Assembly (NCBI GenBank): GCA_938034385.1
Contig: CALHLC010000031.1
Location: 46,239 to 110,238, forward strand
DNA: 64,000 bases
DNA from: an uncultured Bacteriovoracaceae bacterium
GTDB taxonomy: Bacteria; Bdellovibrionota; Bacteriovoracia; Bacteriovoracales; Bacteriovoracaceae
Reading direction: 5' to 3'
Part shown: positions 29,232 through 39,400 of the stretch, piece by piece
Numbering within the stretch: position 1 is the stretch's first letter
How the letters are laid out: every line of letters begins with the position of its first letter
Notes under the pieces: model-generated
Seen by the model: the letters and a program-made list of their open reading frames with translations, nothing else
Told to the model about the DNA's origin: nothing
Databases searched by the model: none
Position numbers and translations under genes: made by a program

Positions 29232-29780
29232 ATGATGATTTGGCATGAAAACAAGAAAGTAGCTTTGGTTGAATTTGAGGAAAGTGATAAGCATTTAATT
29301 AAAGACTTGGATAGCGACGAGGAAGTCATGCGATATATTTCTAATGGAGTTCCAAGTGATGATAAGGAAGTTAAAAGAGCGATGGATGCATTTCTTGGCT
29401 GGAAAAAAAAGCATGAAGGAAAATATGGTTATTGGAAGGCCATTTTAAAAAGTAATTCTGAATTTATTGGTTGGTTTCATCTGAGACCCTTGAAATCAAA
29501 TATAACTGATTTTGAAAACCTTGAATTGGGGTATCGATTAAAAAGAAAGTTTTGGGGCAAAGGGATAGCAACCGAAGTATCAAAAGAAATTCTGAAAATT
29601 GCATTTGAAAAACTTCAAGCTAAAAATGTATGGGCCATAACGATGAAGAAAAATATTGCTTCTCAAAGAGTGATGCAAAAGATTGGTATGAATTTTAATA
29701 GAGATGACGTTTTTGAAGAGTTTCCAGGAGTTGATAAAGAGAGTGTTTGGTATTTAGTGAAAATGGATGAGATGGTCTAA
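29232..29780 (+). CDS. GNAT-family N-acetyltransferase (RimJ/RimL type)
   Basis: 182 aa from ATG 29232. The fold begins with IWHENKKVALVEF, followed by EEVMRYIS, GYWKAIL, LELGYRLKRKFWGKGIATE (acetyl-CoA pyrophosphate loop of the R/QxxGxG/A type) and SQRVMQKIGM. The ORF continues in frame to TTG 29196. The only good Shine-Dalgarno sequence (AGGTGGAG, 29171-29178) is spaced correctly for an ATT at 29187, so the start is uncertain. Substrate unknown. Confidence 0.82.
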   Translation: MMIWHENKKVALVEFEESDKHLIKDLDSDEEVMRYISNGVPSDDKEVKRAMDAFLGWKKKHEGKYGYWKAILKSNSEFIGWFHLRPLKSNITDFENLELGYRLKRKFWGKGIATEVSKEILKIAFEKLQAKNVWAITMKKNIASQRVMQKIGMNFNRDDVFEEFPGVDKESVWYLVKMDEMV

Positions 29781-29844
29781 ATAAACTTATCGATGATTTT
29801 TATATAGTGGAGAGCGAGATGATGCGAGCTTTTTATTCTGAAGC

Positions 29845-30690
29845 TCAATGGCTTTGCTTAAAATACTTCATTTTCTGAGTCATTTTTAAGAATAAATAGC
29901 TATTTAAAACATGGACAATACTCCACCAAAAGCAAACTATAAGAGCAACTCTTAGCTCTGGGAAGAATTGAAAGACTAATGCAGCTCCTAACCCGGAGTT
30001 TTGTACACCTACTTCATAAACAAGAGTTTTCTGTTTTTGCTTAGTTAGAAATAGACCTATTAGAAATCCAAGAGTCATAGCAAGAATATTATGACTAAAA
30101 ACTATAGGTAAAATTGTGTAGATACTAATTAAAGCATCTTGCCAATACTTTACACTCATTCCAATTATTATTAATCCCATTGATCCTAATGCTACTTTTC
30201 TAAGATGTAGATTTACTTGATCAGCTAGATTTTTGTGAAAGCTCCTTAGATATATTCCAAAAACCAAAGGAATCCCTAAGGTTAAAAAAATATTTAAATA
30301 CATTTCCCAGATATTTATATTAAAACTACTTAATATTTCTTTTGTTGGTGGATAAAGAGAACTCCAAAACAATATATTTGATGGAATAGTAAATGGTCCA
30401 AGTATAGAGGTAAATGATGTTAATAATACGGAATATTTGATGTCACCGTTAGAGAGGTCAGTAAATATATTAGATAAGCTTCCCCCGCAACAAGAGCCCA
30501 CAATGAAAAGCCCTATTGCTAATTGAGCATTAAGAGAAAAGACACTTACCACTATAAAAGTAAGTAGAGGTAGTAAAAAAATCTGAGTAATTATTCCTAA
30601 AATTAATGCTTTAAAGTCTTTAGTTGCTTCAAATAACTCTTTATAATCTATTTTTATGGAGACTGTAAGAACGAGTGATGCCAACATCAC
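29845..30690 (-). CDS. Bile acid:sodium symporter (BASS/SBF) family transporter
   Basis: About 281 aa and almost entirely membrane helices. Family motifs include SCCGGSLSNIFTDLSNGDIKYSVLLTS and GVQNSGLGAALVFQFFP, where polar crossover-helix residues bind Na+ and substrate. GTG at 30690 gives only half of the first helix. In-frame codons extend to 30717, and an ATT at 30712-30714 sits 6 bp after AAAGGGG, which would complete the helix. Substrate unknown. Immediately downstream of the flavin monooxygenase gene, so probably the same transcript. Confidence 0.82.
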   Translation of the reverse strand: MMLASLVLTVSIKIDYKELFEATKDFKALILGIITQIFLLPLLTFIVVSVFSLNAQLAIGLFIVGSCCGGSLSNIFTDLSNGDIKYSVLLTSFTSILGPFTIPSNILFWSSLYPPTKEILSSFNINIWEMYLNIFLTLGIPLVFGIYLRSFHKNLADQVNLHLRKVALGSMGLIIIGMSVKYWQDALISIYTILPIVFSHNILAMTLGFLIGLFLTKQKQKTLVYEVGVQNSGLGAALVFQFFPELRVALIVCFWWSIVHVLNSYLFLKMTQKMKYFKQSH

Positions 30691-30725
30691 ATTTATTAAA
30701 ATTGCTTGTATAATTACTTACCCCT

Positions 30726-32009
30726 TTAGAAATCTAGCGATCTTTTAAACTCTTCGAGTTTTTTAAGATAAACATCCTTGTTAACATAATAGGCCATACG
30801 ATCTAACTTCAAATAATTTATTCCACCAGAGAGGTCCAGGTCACTTTTTTGAGTTTCTAAAAAATCCTTATAAACTCCTACATTTTTATTTTTAGCATTG
30901 ATTGTTTTTGCAATTAAAGCTCCTTGCTCATATCTCCCTTGCCATCCTATTCCTAATGCTTCCAGTAAACCTATGAAAAACAAGTTTTGGGTTGGAGGGA
31001 AAATATTCATAAACAATTTGGGAGTATATCCAACGAGATTGAGATGTTTTTTATCTATGAAGGGATAATGCAGTTTAAAGCCAGTAGCAAGAAGAATTAT
31101 ATCGTATTCTTTTTTAGTGTTATCTTTAAAATAAACATATTTATCTTCAAATCGATCAATACCTTTCTTTACTCGAATATCACCATGACCGATATAGTGT
31201 AATATTAAAGAGTTCACAATCGGATGGGATTCATAAAGCTTATGATCGGCTTTTGGGAAACCAAAGTTTTCAGGGTTTCCAGTAAATAAAGAAAGGATTT
31301 TGCTATCAATAAATCGCTTAAGCTTAAATGGAAGCTTAATCATTCCACCTACCGTATCAGCAGGTTTACCCATAATATATTTGGGTACAAAGTGATATCC
31401 TCTTCTTACTGAAATATCTACTGACTTTGAATGATGAACTGCATCTACAACTATGTCACAACCACTATTACCAGCACCTATCACTAAGACTCTTTTGTTT
31501 TTAAATATCTGAGGATCTTTATATTCCTTAGAGTGAATTAACTCTCCACTAAAATTGCCATCAAAGCTTGGGATATTAGGTTCAGATAAATTTCCATTTG
31601 CAATGACTATTCCCGCGACATGGTATTTTTCATTTTCAGTTTCTACAATCCACGAGTCATCTTCATTTTTTTTAACTTTTTTAACAAGACTATTGAAGTT
31701 AAAATTTTCTTTTAATTTGAAATGATCAGCAAAATCATTAAAGTATGAGCAAAGTTCAGTATGTGATGGATAGTCTGCCACATTGTCTTTCATAGGATAT
31801 TCAGTGAATTCAGTTTTTTTCTTTGAAGAAATTAGATGAGCCGATTTATAAACACTAGAGTGTTTATTGTTAATATCCCAAAGCCCGCCAACTGATGAAT
31901 GAGATTCAAAACCAATATAGGGAATTTTATGTTTTTGAAAGTTTCTTGCCATTGCTAGTCCTGAAGGACCTGCTCCAATAATTGCATATGTATCAAGCAT
32001 TCTTTTCAT
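30726..32009 (-). CDS. Flavin-containing monooxygenase (FMO-like)
   Basis: 427 aa. The FAD Rossmann motif is YAIIGAGPSGLAMARN at the N-terminus, followed by GFESHSSVGGLWD. The NADP motif is VLVIGAGNSGCDIVVDA, and ILLATGFKLHYPF is the characteristic ATG-containing loop. Oxidises a soft nucleophile or, if Baeyer-Villiger-like, a ketone. It overlaps the upstream epimerase by 4 bp, with AAGGAA before the ATG. Together with the epimerase and BASS transporter it may form a small metabolic operon. Confidence 0.85.
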   Translation of the reverse strand: MKRMLDTYAIIGAGPSGLAMARNFQKHKIPYIGFESHSSVGGLWDINNKHSSVYKSAHLISSKKKTEFTEYPMKDNVADYPSHTELCSYFNDFADHFKLKENFNFNSLVKKVKKNEDDSWIVETENEKYHVAGIVIANGNLSEPNIPSFDGNFSGELIHSKEYKDPQIFKNKRVLVIGAGNSGCDIVVDAVHHSKSVDISVRRGYHFVPKYIMGKPADTVGGMIKLPFKLKRFIDSKILSLFTGNPENFGFPKADHKLYESHPIVNSLILHYIGHGDIRVKKGIDRFEDKYVYFKDNTKKEYDIILLATGFKLHYPFIDKKHLNLVGYTPKLFMNIFPPTQNLFFIGLLEALGIGWQGRYEQGALIAKTINAKNKNVGVYKDFLETQKSDLDLSGGINYLKLDRMAYYVNKDVYLKKLEEFKRSLDF

Positions 32010-32971
32010 GAAATATTCCTTGAAGACTTATAAACTTCAAAAACTTCTTTTGTTGTTTTACTTGGAATATTTTTAAAATCTCTTTTTATTTTTTTATTAT
32101 CTAATACTGGTCGAAAACACATAAAGTCTACTTGATATGGAGAATATTGAGTAAGTCCTACAGACTTTAAGCTCCCTATTACAAACTTCATAAATCCTCT
32201 TGGGAGTGAAAAATATTTACTTCCAAGTTCAGCTGCAATTTTTTTAAGACTCATGACTCCATCACCACTTAAATTATAGGCCCCAACAATTTCTAGATTA
32301 AGACAACCTTGAACAATGGCTGAGCAAACATCTTCATCGAGAATAAAGCAAAACGGAGATTCATAACCTGAAACTCCTACAAGAAGATTTTTTTGAAAAT
32401 AATCAGTAATAGGGCCTAAAGTATTTTTTCCTAGAACTGTTCCTGGTCTTAAAATTAAACTTTTTATATGTGTATGTTGGGCCAAGAATACTTGAATGTT
32501 TTTTTCAATTTGTGCTTTATGTTTACTGTATGGAAAGTGTGGACTTCCTTTAATCCTGTGATCTTCACTAATGAGTTCTGGGTTATCAGAATAATAACCA
32601 TAAGCAGCTCCAGAGCTCATAAAAATAATTTTCTTAACATTACCACTTACACATGCTTTCAAAATATTTTCAGTACCATCAATCTCTATACTTTCAACTT
32701 CTTCTTCACTCATGCCTAGTGGAGGATTAAGTATTGAGGCGAGATGAACTATCACATCAATATTTTCTTCTTTCACTAAATCGCTTAATTCAGGGTCTCG
32801 TATATCATGTTTAAAGTGTTTATATGACTCAACAGACTTAAGTTCTTCACTTATGTTAGATACATCAACACCTACGATCTTATTTATTTGTTTAAACGAA
32901 GAAAGCTTGAGTGTTGCAACTGTCCCTATATATCCACAAGCTCCTGTTATTAAAATATTCATTACTAGCAT
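32006..32971 (-). CDS. NAD-dependent epimerase/dehydratase (extended SDR)
   Basis: 321 aa; the start may be three codons later at 32962 (MNILITG). The NAD motif is ITGACGYIGT. Also present are HLAS, a Ser-containing strand (FMSSGAAYG) and the catalytic YSKHK. Acts on a nucleotide sugar or related substrate that cannot be specified. Its TGA overlaps the monooxygenase ATG. Confidence 0.85.
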   Translation of the reverse strand: MLVMNILITGACGYIGTVATLKLSSFKQINKIVGVDVSNISEELKSVESYKHFKHDIRDPELSDLVKEENIDVIVHLASILNPPLGMSEEEVESIEIDGTENILKACVSGNVKKIIFMSSGAAYGYYSDNPELISEDHRIKGSPHFPYSKHKAQIEKNIQVFLAQHTHIKSLILRPGTVLGKNTLGPITDYFQKNLLVGVSGYESPFCFILDEDVCSAIVQGCLNLEIVGAYNLSGDGVMSLKKIAAELGSKYFSLPRGFMKFVIGSLKSVGLTQYSPYQVDFMCFRPVLDNKKIKRDFKNIPSKTTKEVFEVYKSSRNIS

Positions 32972-33076
32972 TCTAATGAATTAAAGAACTTAACTCAATC
33001 ATTTAAAAATTCTTATTAAACCTAGTTTTTTAATCTATAATAAAACCTAAAATAAAAATAAAAAAAGGCATTGTTT

Positions 33077-34411
33077 ATGCAACATATAATCAACTCTCAA
33101 CTAATTTGTGCTGATTATGAAAAAAATTATCCTCTAATCGATCATGGTAAAGGTGTATATTTATATGACAAAGAAGGTAGGGAATACATAGATGTCTCTG
33201 GATGTACTGCAGCTGTTACACATGTCGGTCATGGTGTAGAAGAAGTTTCTAAAGTCTTATACGATCAATCTAAAAAACTTGCTGTTCACCCAACTCACCT
33301 TTTTTATAATGAAGAGTTAGAAAATTATTTAAAAAATATATGTGATTTTGCACCAGCTGGTTTTAATCATGCTTGGACGATTTGTGGGGGAACTGAAGCT
33401 GTTGAAAATGCCATTAAGTTAGCCTATCAGTATCAAAAAACAAAAGGACTAAATAGAACTAAAGTTTTAGCAAGATGGGGAAGTTATCATGGTAATTCCC
33501 TTACAGTTTTAGATGTTGGGGGCCTAAAAGCACGAAGGTCTTACTACACAGATTTAATGGTAGGTCACAACCATGTCTCTCATTGTCTTCCATACCGCAA
33601 ACCAGAAGATCAAACTTTAAAAGAGTACGAAGATTCATTGATTAATGAGTTTCAAAAAGAAATAGATAATAATTCAGAAATTTTTTGTTTTCTGGCAGAA
33701 CCTTTTGTTGGAGCAGCTCTTGGTGCTGCGGGCCCTACTGAGAATTATTTTAAAAGAATAAGTGAGATTTGTATAAAGCACGATATTGTTTTAATTAGTG
33801 ACGAGGTAATGACTGGATTTGGAAGAACAGGTTTAAAATTTGGAATGGATCACTTTGGTAACTACGCTGATATTCTTTGTTGCGCCAAAGGAATTAACTC
33901 AGGATATTTTCCACTTGGAGCTGTCATTGCAAAAGATAATATTTATAATACTTTGAAAGATTCTTCACGGCCTTTCTACTCAGGACAAACTTATTCATGT
34001 ATTCCTTTAGCAGCTGCTGTTGGTAATGCAAACTTAGAATATATAAAAAATCATAGCTTAGTTGAGAATTCAAAAAATGTTGGACAGTACTTGAAATCAA
34101 AACTGGAGCTATTAAAAGAGATTCCATGTGTTGGAGATATAAGAGGTGAAGGATTATTTTTAGGGATAGAATTTGTATCTAATCAAAAAACTAAAGCAGT
34201 AATAGAACCCTCACTTATCTTTAACAAAATAGTAGAACGAAATGCTTTTAAAGAAGGTTTAATCACTTATGGTTGTCGGGGTACAGTAGAGTATTCAAAG
34301 GGAGATCATATGCTATTGGCTCCACCTCTTATATTAACGAGCGAAGAGGCTGATAAAATTTATCTAGGTTTAAAGTCCGCAATAACTCAAGGGTATAAAG
34401 AAATTTCTTAA
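33077..34411 (+). CDS. Class III PLP-dependent aminotransferase
   Basis: 444 aa from ATG 33077, preceded by AAAAAAGG. The fold-type I class III pattern comprises GKGVYLYDKEGREYIDVSGC, CGGTEAVENAIKLA, RWGSYHGNS, the Asp of LISDEVMTGFGRTG, and the PLP lysine in CCAKGINSGYFPLGAV. Similar to omega-aminotransferases or 4-aminobutyrate/diaminobutyrate-type enzymes; specificity not determined. It ends in a 4-bp overlap with the nitrilase-family gene. A TTG two codons upstream is an alternative start. Confidence 0.9.
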   Translation: MQHIINSQLICADYEKNYPLIDHGKGVYLYDKEGREYIDVSGCTAAVTHVGHGVEEVSKVLYDQSKKLAVHPTHLFYNEELENYLKNICDFAPAGFNHAWTICGGTEAVENAIKLAYQYQKTKGLNRTKVLARWGSYHGNSLTVLDVGGLKARRSYYTDLMVGHNHVSHCLPYRKPEDQTLKEYEDSLINEFQKEIDNNSEIFCFLAEPFVGAALGAAGPTENYFKRISEICIKHDIVLISDEVMTGFGRTGLKFGMDHFGNYADILCCAKGINSGYFPLGAVIAKDNIYNTLKDSSRPFYSGQTYSCIPLAAAVGNANLEYIKNHSLVENSKNVGQYLKSKLELLKEIPCVGDIRGEGLFLGIEFVSNQKTKAVIEPSLIFNKIVERNAFKEGLITYGCRGTVEYSKGDHMLLAPPLILTSEEADKIYLGLKSAITQGYKEIS

Positions 34412-35172
34412 TAGAGCAACATATCATTTAAAAATGGAAATTGTGTTCTAATCTCTTTAGTTTTAGAGATATCAATTTGAGTTACTAAATATTCTTGATC
34501 TTTTCTTCCAACTAAAGTCTCTTCACCCCATGGATCGACAACCATTGAGCCTCCAGAATAATCAAGACCATCATTATCTTTACCAATTCTATTGACTCCA
34601 ATAACAAAGCATTGATTTTCTATCGCTCTGGCTTTTAAAAGACTTCGCCAATGCATTTGTCTTTTAGATGGCCAGTTTGCTATCACAAAAATCATATCAA
34701 CTTTTTTAGCAACACTTCTAAAAAGTTCAGGGAATCTTAAATCATAACAAATAAAGTGACTTGCCTTGAAGTTATTAATCGCAAAAACAGCCTGATCATC
34801 ACCTGATTTATAATACTTGTTTTCACCTGCAAAAGAAAATGGGAAGTTTTTTGTATATTCACTTTTAACGATCCCGTCTTTACTAATAAAAACACTCACA
34901 TTCCTAGTTAAAGGATGATCCTTTATTGCAAGTCCTGCAATAATATTTATATTATTATTAGATGCCTCTTTACATAAACTTTGAATTGTTTCACCATTAA
35001 TCGTTTCAGAGATTGATTCAGAGTTCATCGAAAACCCTGAATTAAACATTTCCGGAAAAATGATCAAGTCGCATCCATCTTCCTTGGCTTTTCTGATAAA
35101 TATTGATGCTTTTTCTAAATTAGCTAACTTATCTTCCCAGATGATATTTAATTGAATTATTGCAATCTTCAT
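34408..35172 (-). CDS. Carbon-nitrogen hydrolase (nitrilase superfamily, omega-amidase-like)
   Basis: 254 aa. The Glu-Lys-Cys catalytic triad is visible: FPEMF (Glu about 41), YTKNFPF (Lys about 113) and ICYDLRFPELF (Cys about 146). The CYDLRFP context and short length suit YafV/Nit2-type omega-amidases, which hydrolyse alpha-ketoglutaramate or similar. Last chromosomal gene before the integrated element. Confidence 0.85.
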   Translation of the reverse strand: MKIAIIQLNIIWEDKLANLEKASIFIRKAKEDGCDLIIFPEMFNSGFSMNSESISETINGETIQSLCKEASNNNINIIAGLAIKDHPLTRNVSVFISKDGIVKSEYTKNFPFSFAGENKYYKSGDDQAVFAINNFKASHFICYDLRFPELFRSVAKKVDMIFVIANWPSKRQMHWRSLLKARAIENQCFVIGVNRIGKDNDGLDYSGGSMVVDPWGEETLVGRKDQEYLVTQIDISKTKEIRTQFPFLNDMLLY

Positions 35173-35262
35173 TATTGTTTAATAATAAATCAATTCTTCA
35201 CTTATATTCAATAATTTTTTCATTTTCAGATAAGTACTTCTCTGGTCTTCTCGCTAAAAAGA

Positions 35263-35316
35263 AAAAGCGATAGAGAAATAGCTGAGTTAGCGGATTGTTT
35301 TCTTGAAAGTGTTTGA
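35263..35316 (+). pseudogene. Remnant of a serine recombinase C-terminus
   Basis: Eighteen codons reading KSDREIAELADCFLESV then stop. They closely match the HTH end of the intact serine recombinase (KSYREIAELADCSLGSV); the DNA is about 85% identical over ~53 bp. No matching upstream sequence is present. It lies just outside the left direct repeat, so belongs to an older insertion. Confidence 0.7.
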
Positions 35317-35325
35317 GTAGTTTGA

Positions 35326-35351
35326 AAATGGCGGAGAACGGGGGATTCGAA
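35326..35351 (+). repeat. Left attachment core: 26-bp direct repeat, fragment of tRNA-Ser 3' end
   Basis: Identical over 26 bp to 46525-46550, which is the 3' end (CCA, discriminator, acceptor and T-arm strand) of tRNA-Ser(GGA). The match stops at 35325 on one side and 35352 on the other. The rest of the tRNA is absent here. This is the usual arrangement produced by tRNA-targeting integrases. Confidence 0.9.
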
Positions 35352-35451
35352 AGGACATAAATCGCTAAGTATTCAATATATTTAGCTTATCTTAAAATTA
35401 AATTACCGAGGTTTCACTTCTTTTCTACTATCTATTTTCACTGATTGTTAT

Positions 35452-35473
35452 TGGTTGTTAAATGCTACAACCA
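35452..35473. promoter_or_regulatory. Inverted repeat upstream of the HTH regulator (candidate operator)
   Basis: Arms TGGTTGT (35452-35458) and ACAACCA (35467-35473) with an 8-base spacer, ~115 bp before the regulator start. The right arm also forms part of the integrase-arm-like pair, so the site could serve either role. Confidence 0.4.
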
Positions 35474-35488
35474 TTTTTCAACCATTCG
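35467..35488. promoter_or_regulatory. Left integrase arm-type site pair (candidate)
   Basis: Two AACCATT boxes (35469-35475 and 35480-35486) spaced by 11 bp. This 22-bp block matches 18 positions of 46446-46467, next to the integrase gene, with identical 11-bp spacing. About 115 bp inside the left core. Confidence 0.5.
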
Positions 35489-35587
35489 AAAGATCTAAGT
35501 TTTATACCTTGTTAAGGATTTAATCCGCCTCAAAGGATTGTCTATTAACAAAGGTGAAAAACATACAGATGATTAATTGGGTGATAA

Positions 35588-35881
35588 ATGAACAACATTT
35601 CACATAACTTACAAAGACTTGTTAAAGACAGGAATATTACAATGGCAGGTTTGGCTAGAGCTACAGGAATAGCTCCTCAAACGTTGAATAATTGGAGAGC
35701 CGGGCAAGAACCTAGAAGTATCTCTCAGCTTAAAAGAGTAGCTGATTACTTTGAAGTCTCTCTGGACTATCTATGCTTTGGGAAAGAATCAATGAAGAAA
35801 GAAATTATAGAGGACTTTTCAGATGAGATAAATGCTGGAGTCTTTGAAGTTGTTTTAAGACGAGTAAAAACTAAACGATAA
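35588..35881 (+). CDS. Cro/CI-type HTH regulator of the element
   Basis: 97 aa. The N-terminal HTH_3/XRE domain (about 6-63) has the recognition region GLARATGIAPQTLNNWRAGQ and the RVADYFEVSLDYLCFG ending usual for this family. A short C-terminal extension may dimerise. Likely represses or switches element genes; inverted repeats just upstream suggest autoregulation (inference). First gene at the left end, co-directional with the small lipoprotein. Confidence 0.85.
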   Translation: MNNISHNLQRLVKDRNITMAGLARATGIAPQTLNNWRAGQEPRSISQLKRVADYFEVSLDYLCFGKESMKKEIIEDFSDEINAGVFEVVLRRVKTKR

Positions 35882-35893
35882 CACGGAGGTAAA

Positions 35894-36262
35894 ATGAAAC
35901 TACTAACACTACTATTTACAGGACTTATACTTTTCTCATGCGGAGGGAGCGACGATGCTGCTAACACTGCAGGAAGCTGTCAGGACTCACCATTTATTGG
36001 TTCATGGAGTGGTAACATTGCTGAAGCACCTGACACCATGATCTTTCAAGAAGACTGTACAGGTGAATCTAGCCATTGTGGTTCAGTATTTACGTATCCA
36101 AGTACTACTAATAATCAAGGGACTGTGAAGATTGAAGTAAGTGCTAACAATGGAAACGTGAACTGCCTGCCAGTTGGTGAAACTAGTTGTACTTATGTTG
36201 TAGATGATATTGCTCTTGAGTTTACTTGTGGTGGCGATGTACTGAGTTACTCGAAGTTGTAA
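35894..36262 (+). CDS. Small cysteine-containing lipoprotein
   Basis: 122 aa. Lipobox LFSCGG (Cys about 16). The mature part has paired cysteines (DCTGESSHCGS, NCLPVGETSC, FTCGG) and looks like a small beta-sandwich; WSGNIAE begins a lipocalin/META-like strand but I cannot assign a family. GGAGG at 35884-35888 is a good ribosome site. 12 bp after the regulator, probably one operon. Cargo gene. Confidence 0.68.
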   Translation: MKLLTLLFTGLILFSCGGSDDAANTAGSCQDSPFIGSWSGNIAEAPDTMIFQEDCTGESSHCGSVFTYPSTTNNQGTVKIEVSANNGNVNCLPVGETSCTYVVDDIALEFTCGGDVLSYSKL

Positions 36263-36277
36263 GACTTAAGGGCTACA

Positions 36278-36344
36278 ACCACCACTACAATAAAAGAAAA
36301 ATATATATAAAGGGATGTTGGGAGTTTTTTCTTTTATTGTTTCT
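36278..36344. repeat. Repeat R1: conserved 24-bp block plus 14-bp inverted arms
   Basis: 36278-36301 is identical over 24 bp to 41332-41355 (ACCACCACTAC followed by AATAAAAGAAAAA). The block's 3' half is also the left arm (36288-36301) of a perfect 14-bp inverted repeat whose right arm is 36326-36339. The right side (36326-36344) matches 39905-39923 over 19 bp. It could work as a weak bidirectional terminator between the two convergent lipoprotein genes, but the 24-bp identity reaches beyond the hairpin. Confidence 0.7.
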
Positions 36345-36458
36345 AAAGTTTTGTGTTTTATAACATGTATTTATCAAAACGACTTAAATTAATAAGGCTT
36401 TTAAAGCTATGATGAAAAATCAGTCATTTTGGTAAGTAATACTTAGAGTAATTGGTCA

Positions 36459-39400
36459 TTAAAATGCCGATTCATTAACTTTATTTTTAGGAAGCATTGA
36501 ATCTAAAAGAGTTCCATCTCCCAACATTCCTCCCCAATTGGCTCCCCAACAATACAGGTTTCCAAGGTTAGATAGTGAACAAGAAAATTGTTCAGACCCT
36601 TGAACAGGTCCATAAAGAGCTTCGTTAGATAGAAGATTGTTAGTATCTACTAGAGCAGGTATAAATTGATTAACAGGGCTACCTCCCCCTATACCTAATT
36701 GTCCTGACCAATTGGCTCCCCAGCAATAGCTATTTCCTAAGTTTGTACTCCCACATGCTGATACATCACCTAGACTGATAGAAATAAATGTTTCTTTGGG
36801 TTGGAGATTTGAGTTATCAACAAGAAAGGGAGTAATACTTGTACCTGTGACTGCACCTCCTGCACCTAATTGTCCATAGTTATGCCGTCCCCAACAATAT
36901 GAATTGCCATGAAAAGTAACTCCACAAGAATGTAACCCTCCTGCACTTATAAATTTATATTTTTCTCCTGCTAACATCTTAGTGCTCGTAATAAGAGTAG
37001 GGAGACTCACACTATTTCCAATTGAAGAAAAGCCTAATTGTCCATAAGTATTATCCCCCCAGCATAAAGCTCTATGTTCATTTGTAACTCCACATATATG
37101 TTGTCCTCCACCAGTAGAGAGAAATATAAATTTTTCTCCTAAATTCAAGTTAGAGGAATCTATGAGAGTTGGTTTGTTTTGACTCCCTCCAATGCTCCCT
37201 ATACCTAAACTTCCTGAAGAATTACTCCCCCAACAAAAAGTTCTCGCTTCATTAGTGATTCCACAAGTACTTGAACTAGTTGAACCAATTTCTTGGAAAT
37301 ATTCAGATGTATTTAAGTTTGATCTATCAATAAGGATTGGTTTATCTACCTCTGAGACAATACCTCCGTCACCAAGTTTTCCGTTGCCGTTATCTCCCCA
37401 ACAAAAAGTTCGACCTTTATTAGTAATTCCACAACTATGATAGCCACCTAATGAAATTTTAATGAAATACTCATCATTAGATAAGTTTGTTCGGTCTATT
37501 TGAACAGGCTTGCTCTCTTCATTAGTAGAAGTTCCAATTCCTAGGTATCCCCAATTAGCTCCCCAACAAAAAGTTCTTGATTTTGTAGTTAATCCACAGC
37601 CATGATCAAAGTATGCCAATGTAACACTAGAGAATTTTTCGTTTGAATTTACATTTACTCCATTGATCAAAATGGGAATTGGTTGATTTACAGACCCACT
37701 TCCATCTCCTATTGACTCAGCAGTATCATCATTACCCCAACAATATGTATCTCCTTTAAAACTGAGACCACATCCTCTATATCCTCCAGAAGCTAAATAT
37801 TTCAATTTATCATCAGCTGGAAGATTTGTCTGATCTATTAAGGTTGGCTTACTCTGCCCAGCAATGACCGCCCCATCGCCTAATGCTCCATCAGTGTCCC
37901 AACCCCAACAATATGAATTACCTAGATTAGTGGTTCCACAACTATGCTCCCAACCCAATGATAAATCATTAAATTTTTCTCCAGGAAGCATACTTGAGCT
38001 GTCTATTATAGTTGGTTTGTCTGAAAAAACTCCCCAGCCTATTATAGGGGAACCATCTCCTAAGACTCCACCACTTTTAGCTCCCCAGCAATAAGTATTA
38101 CCTAAATTCGTTAATCCACAGCTATGCCACCCTCCGGCAGATAGCTTTATGAATTTTTCACCTGTAGCTAAATTAGAACTATCAATAAAACCTGGAATAG
38201 CTTGATTACCTGTGATTACACCGTTTCCTAGTTCACGGACAACATCTCGTCCCCAACAAAGTACATTATTAAAAGATGTTAGACCACATGAGAAATTATA
38301 ACCTACAGTTAAATCTTTGTATTTTTCTCCAGCCACCAAATTACTTGTATCTACCAATACCGGCTTAAGCTGATCAGTTGAGATTACACCATTGCCTAAT
38401 TGTCCATTATTATCACGTCCCCAACAGTACATATTTCCAAGATTAGTAACACCACAAGTGTGCTCTTCTCCTAAATCTAATTTTAAAAAACTTTCATTCA
38501 GAAATAAATTTGAAGAATCAACAAGTACAGGCTTGTTTTGCATAGAAGAGTTTCGATTATTCCCAAGCATTCCATGGAGTTCACTCCCCCAACAAAAAGC
38601 TCTTCCTTTAGTGCTAATTGCACAACTATGATGTTCTGAACTTGATCCAAGAAAAATCTTTGCAATTTTTTCTCCTACATCTAAATTTGTCAGATCAATC
38701 TTAACAGGCTTATCTTGATCAACATTACTTGCACCATCTCCTAACTGCCCATACCAATTTGCTCCCCAGCAAAATACATCGCCAGCCGTAGTAACTCCAC
38801 AAGTATGCCAAGCTCCACTGCTAATACTTTTGAAATGTGCTGTCATTGTCCTCACAATAGATTTAGCTTCTAAGGTTTCATCTTTAGAGATATCTTCTTG
38901 ATCAAGTTTTATTTCGGAAATAGAAGCAATAATTATATTATTAATAAGATTTGTTCCCACTTTAACAGAGATTTCTAAAGAAGCATTTTGATTATTTTCC
39001 AAGTTGCCAATATACCATTTCCCACTAATTGGATCATATGTTCCCTTATTTGCTGTGTATGAAACATACGCTACTTCTGCTGGTAGAAGGCTAGTAATTA
39101 CTAGACCTGTTATATTTCCTGGTCCCTTATTGAAACTACTAATATTATAAGTCAGAAGATCACCTTCAGTTGGATCAGTATCATTTACACTGATACTAGT
39201 TTTTAAATGATTATCACAGATTTTTATCCTAGCATTTTGAATTGATGAAGAATTTTCAAAAGTTAAATTTTTAACATTAATTTTAGGTTCTAATTTATTA
39301 GTCAGGTTTCCAGGAAACTTAACAGACTCACAAATATATCTTCCATTTTGACAAGGACAAGTGATTTGAGCTGGTTTCATATCTAGAGACGTAATTTCTA

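Larger units (their letters stand above)
35173..35587. other. Intergenic region at the left end of the integrated element (415 bp)
   Basis: No intact gene. From left to right it holds a decayed recombinase end (35263-35316), the tRNA-fragment repeat (35326-35351), an inverted repeat (35452-35473), a pair of integrase-arm-like sites (35467-35488), and TTGTTAA/TTAACAA repeats (35509-35515 and 35545-35551). The HTH regulator gene follows. Confidence 0.75.

Noticed and set aside
37192..38631. Plus-strand ORFs opposite the RCC1 gene
   Set aside because: They are mirror frames of its repeats (CWG/GQLGDG on the other strand), low complexity, no ribosome sites.
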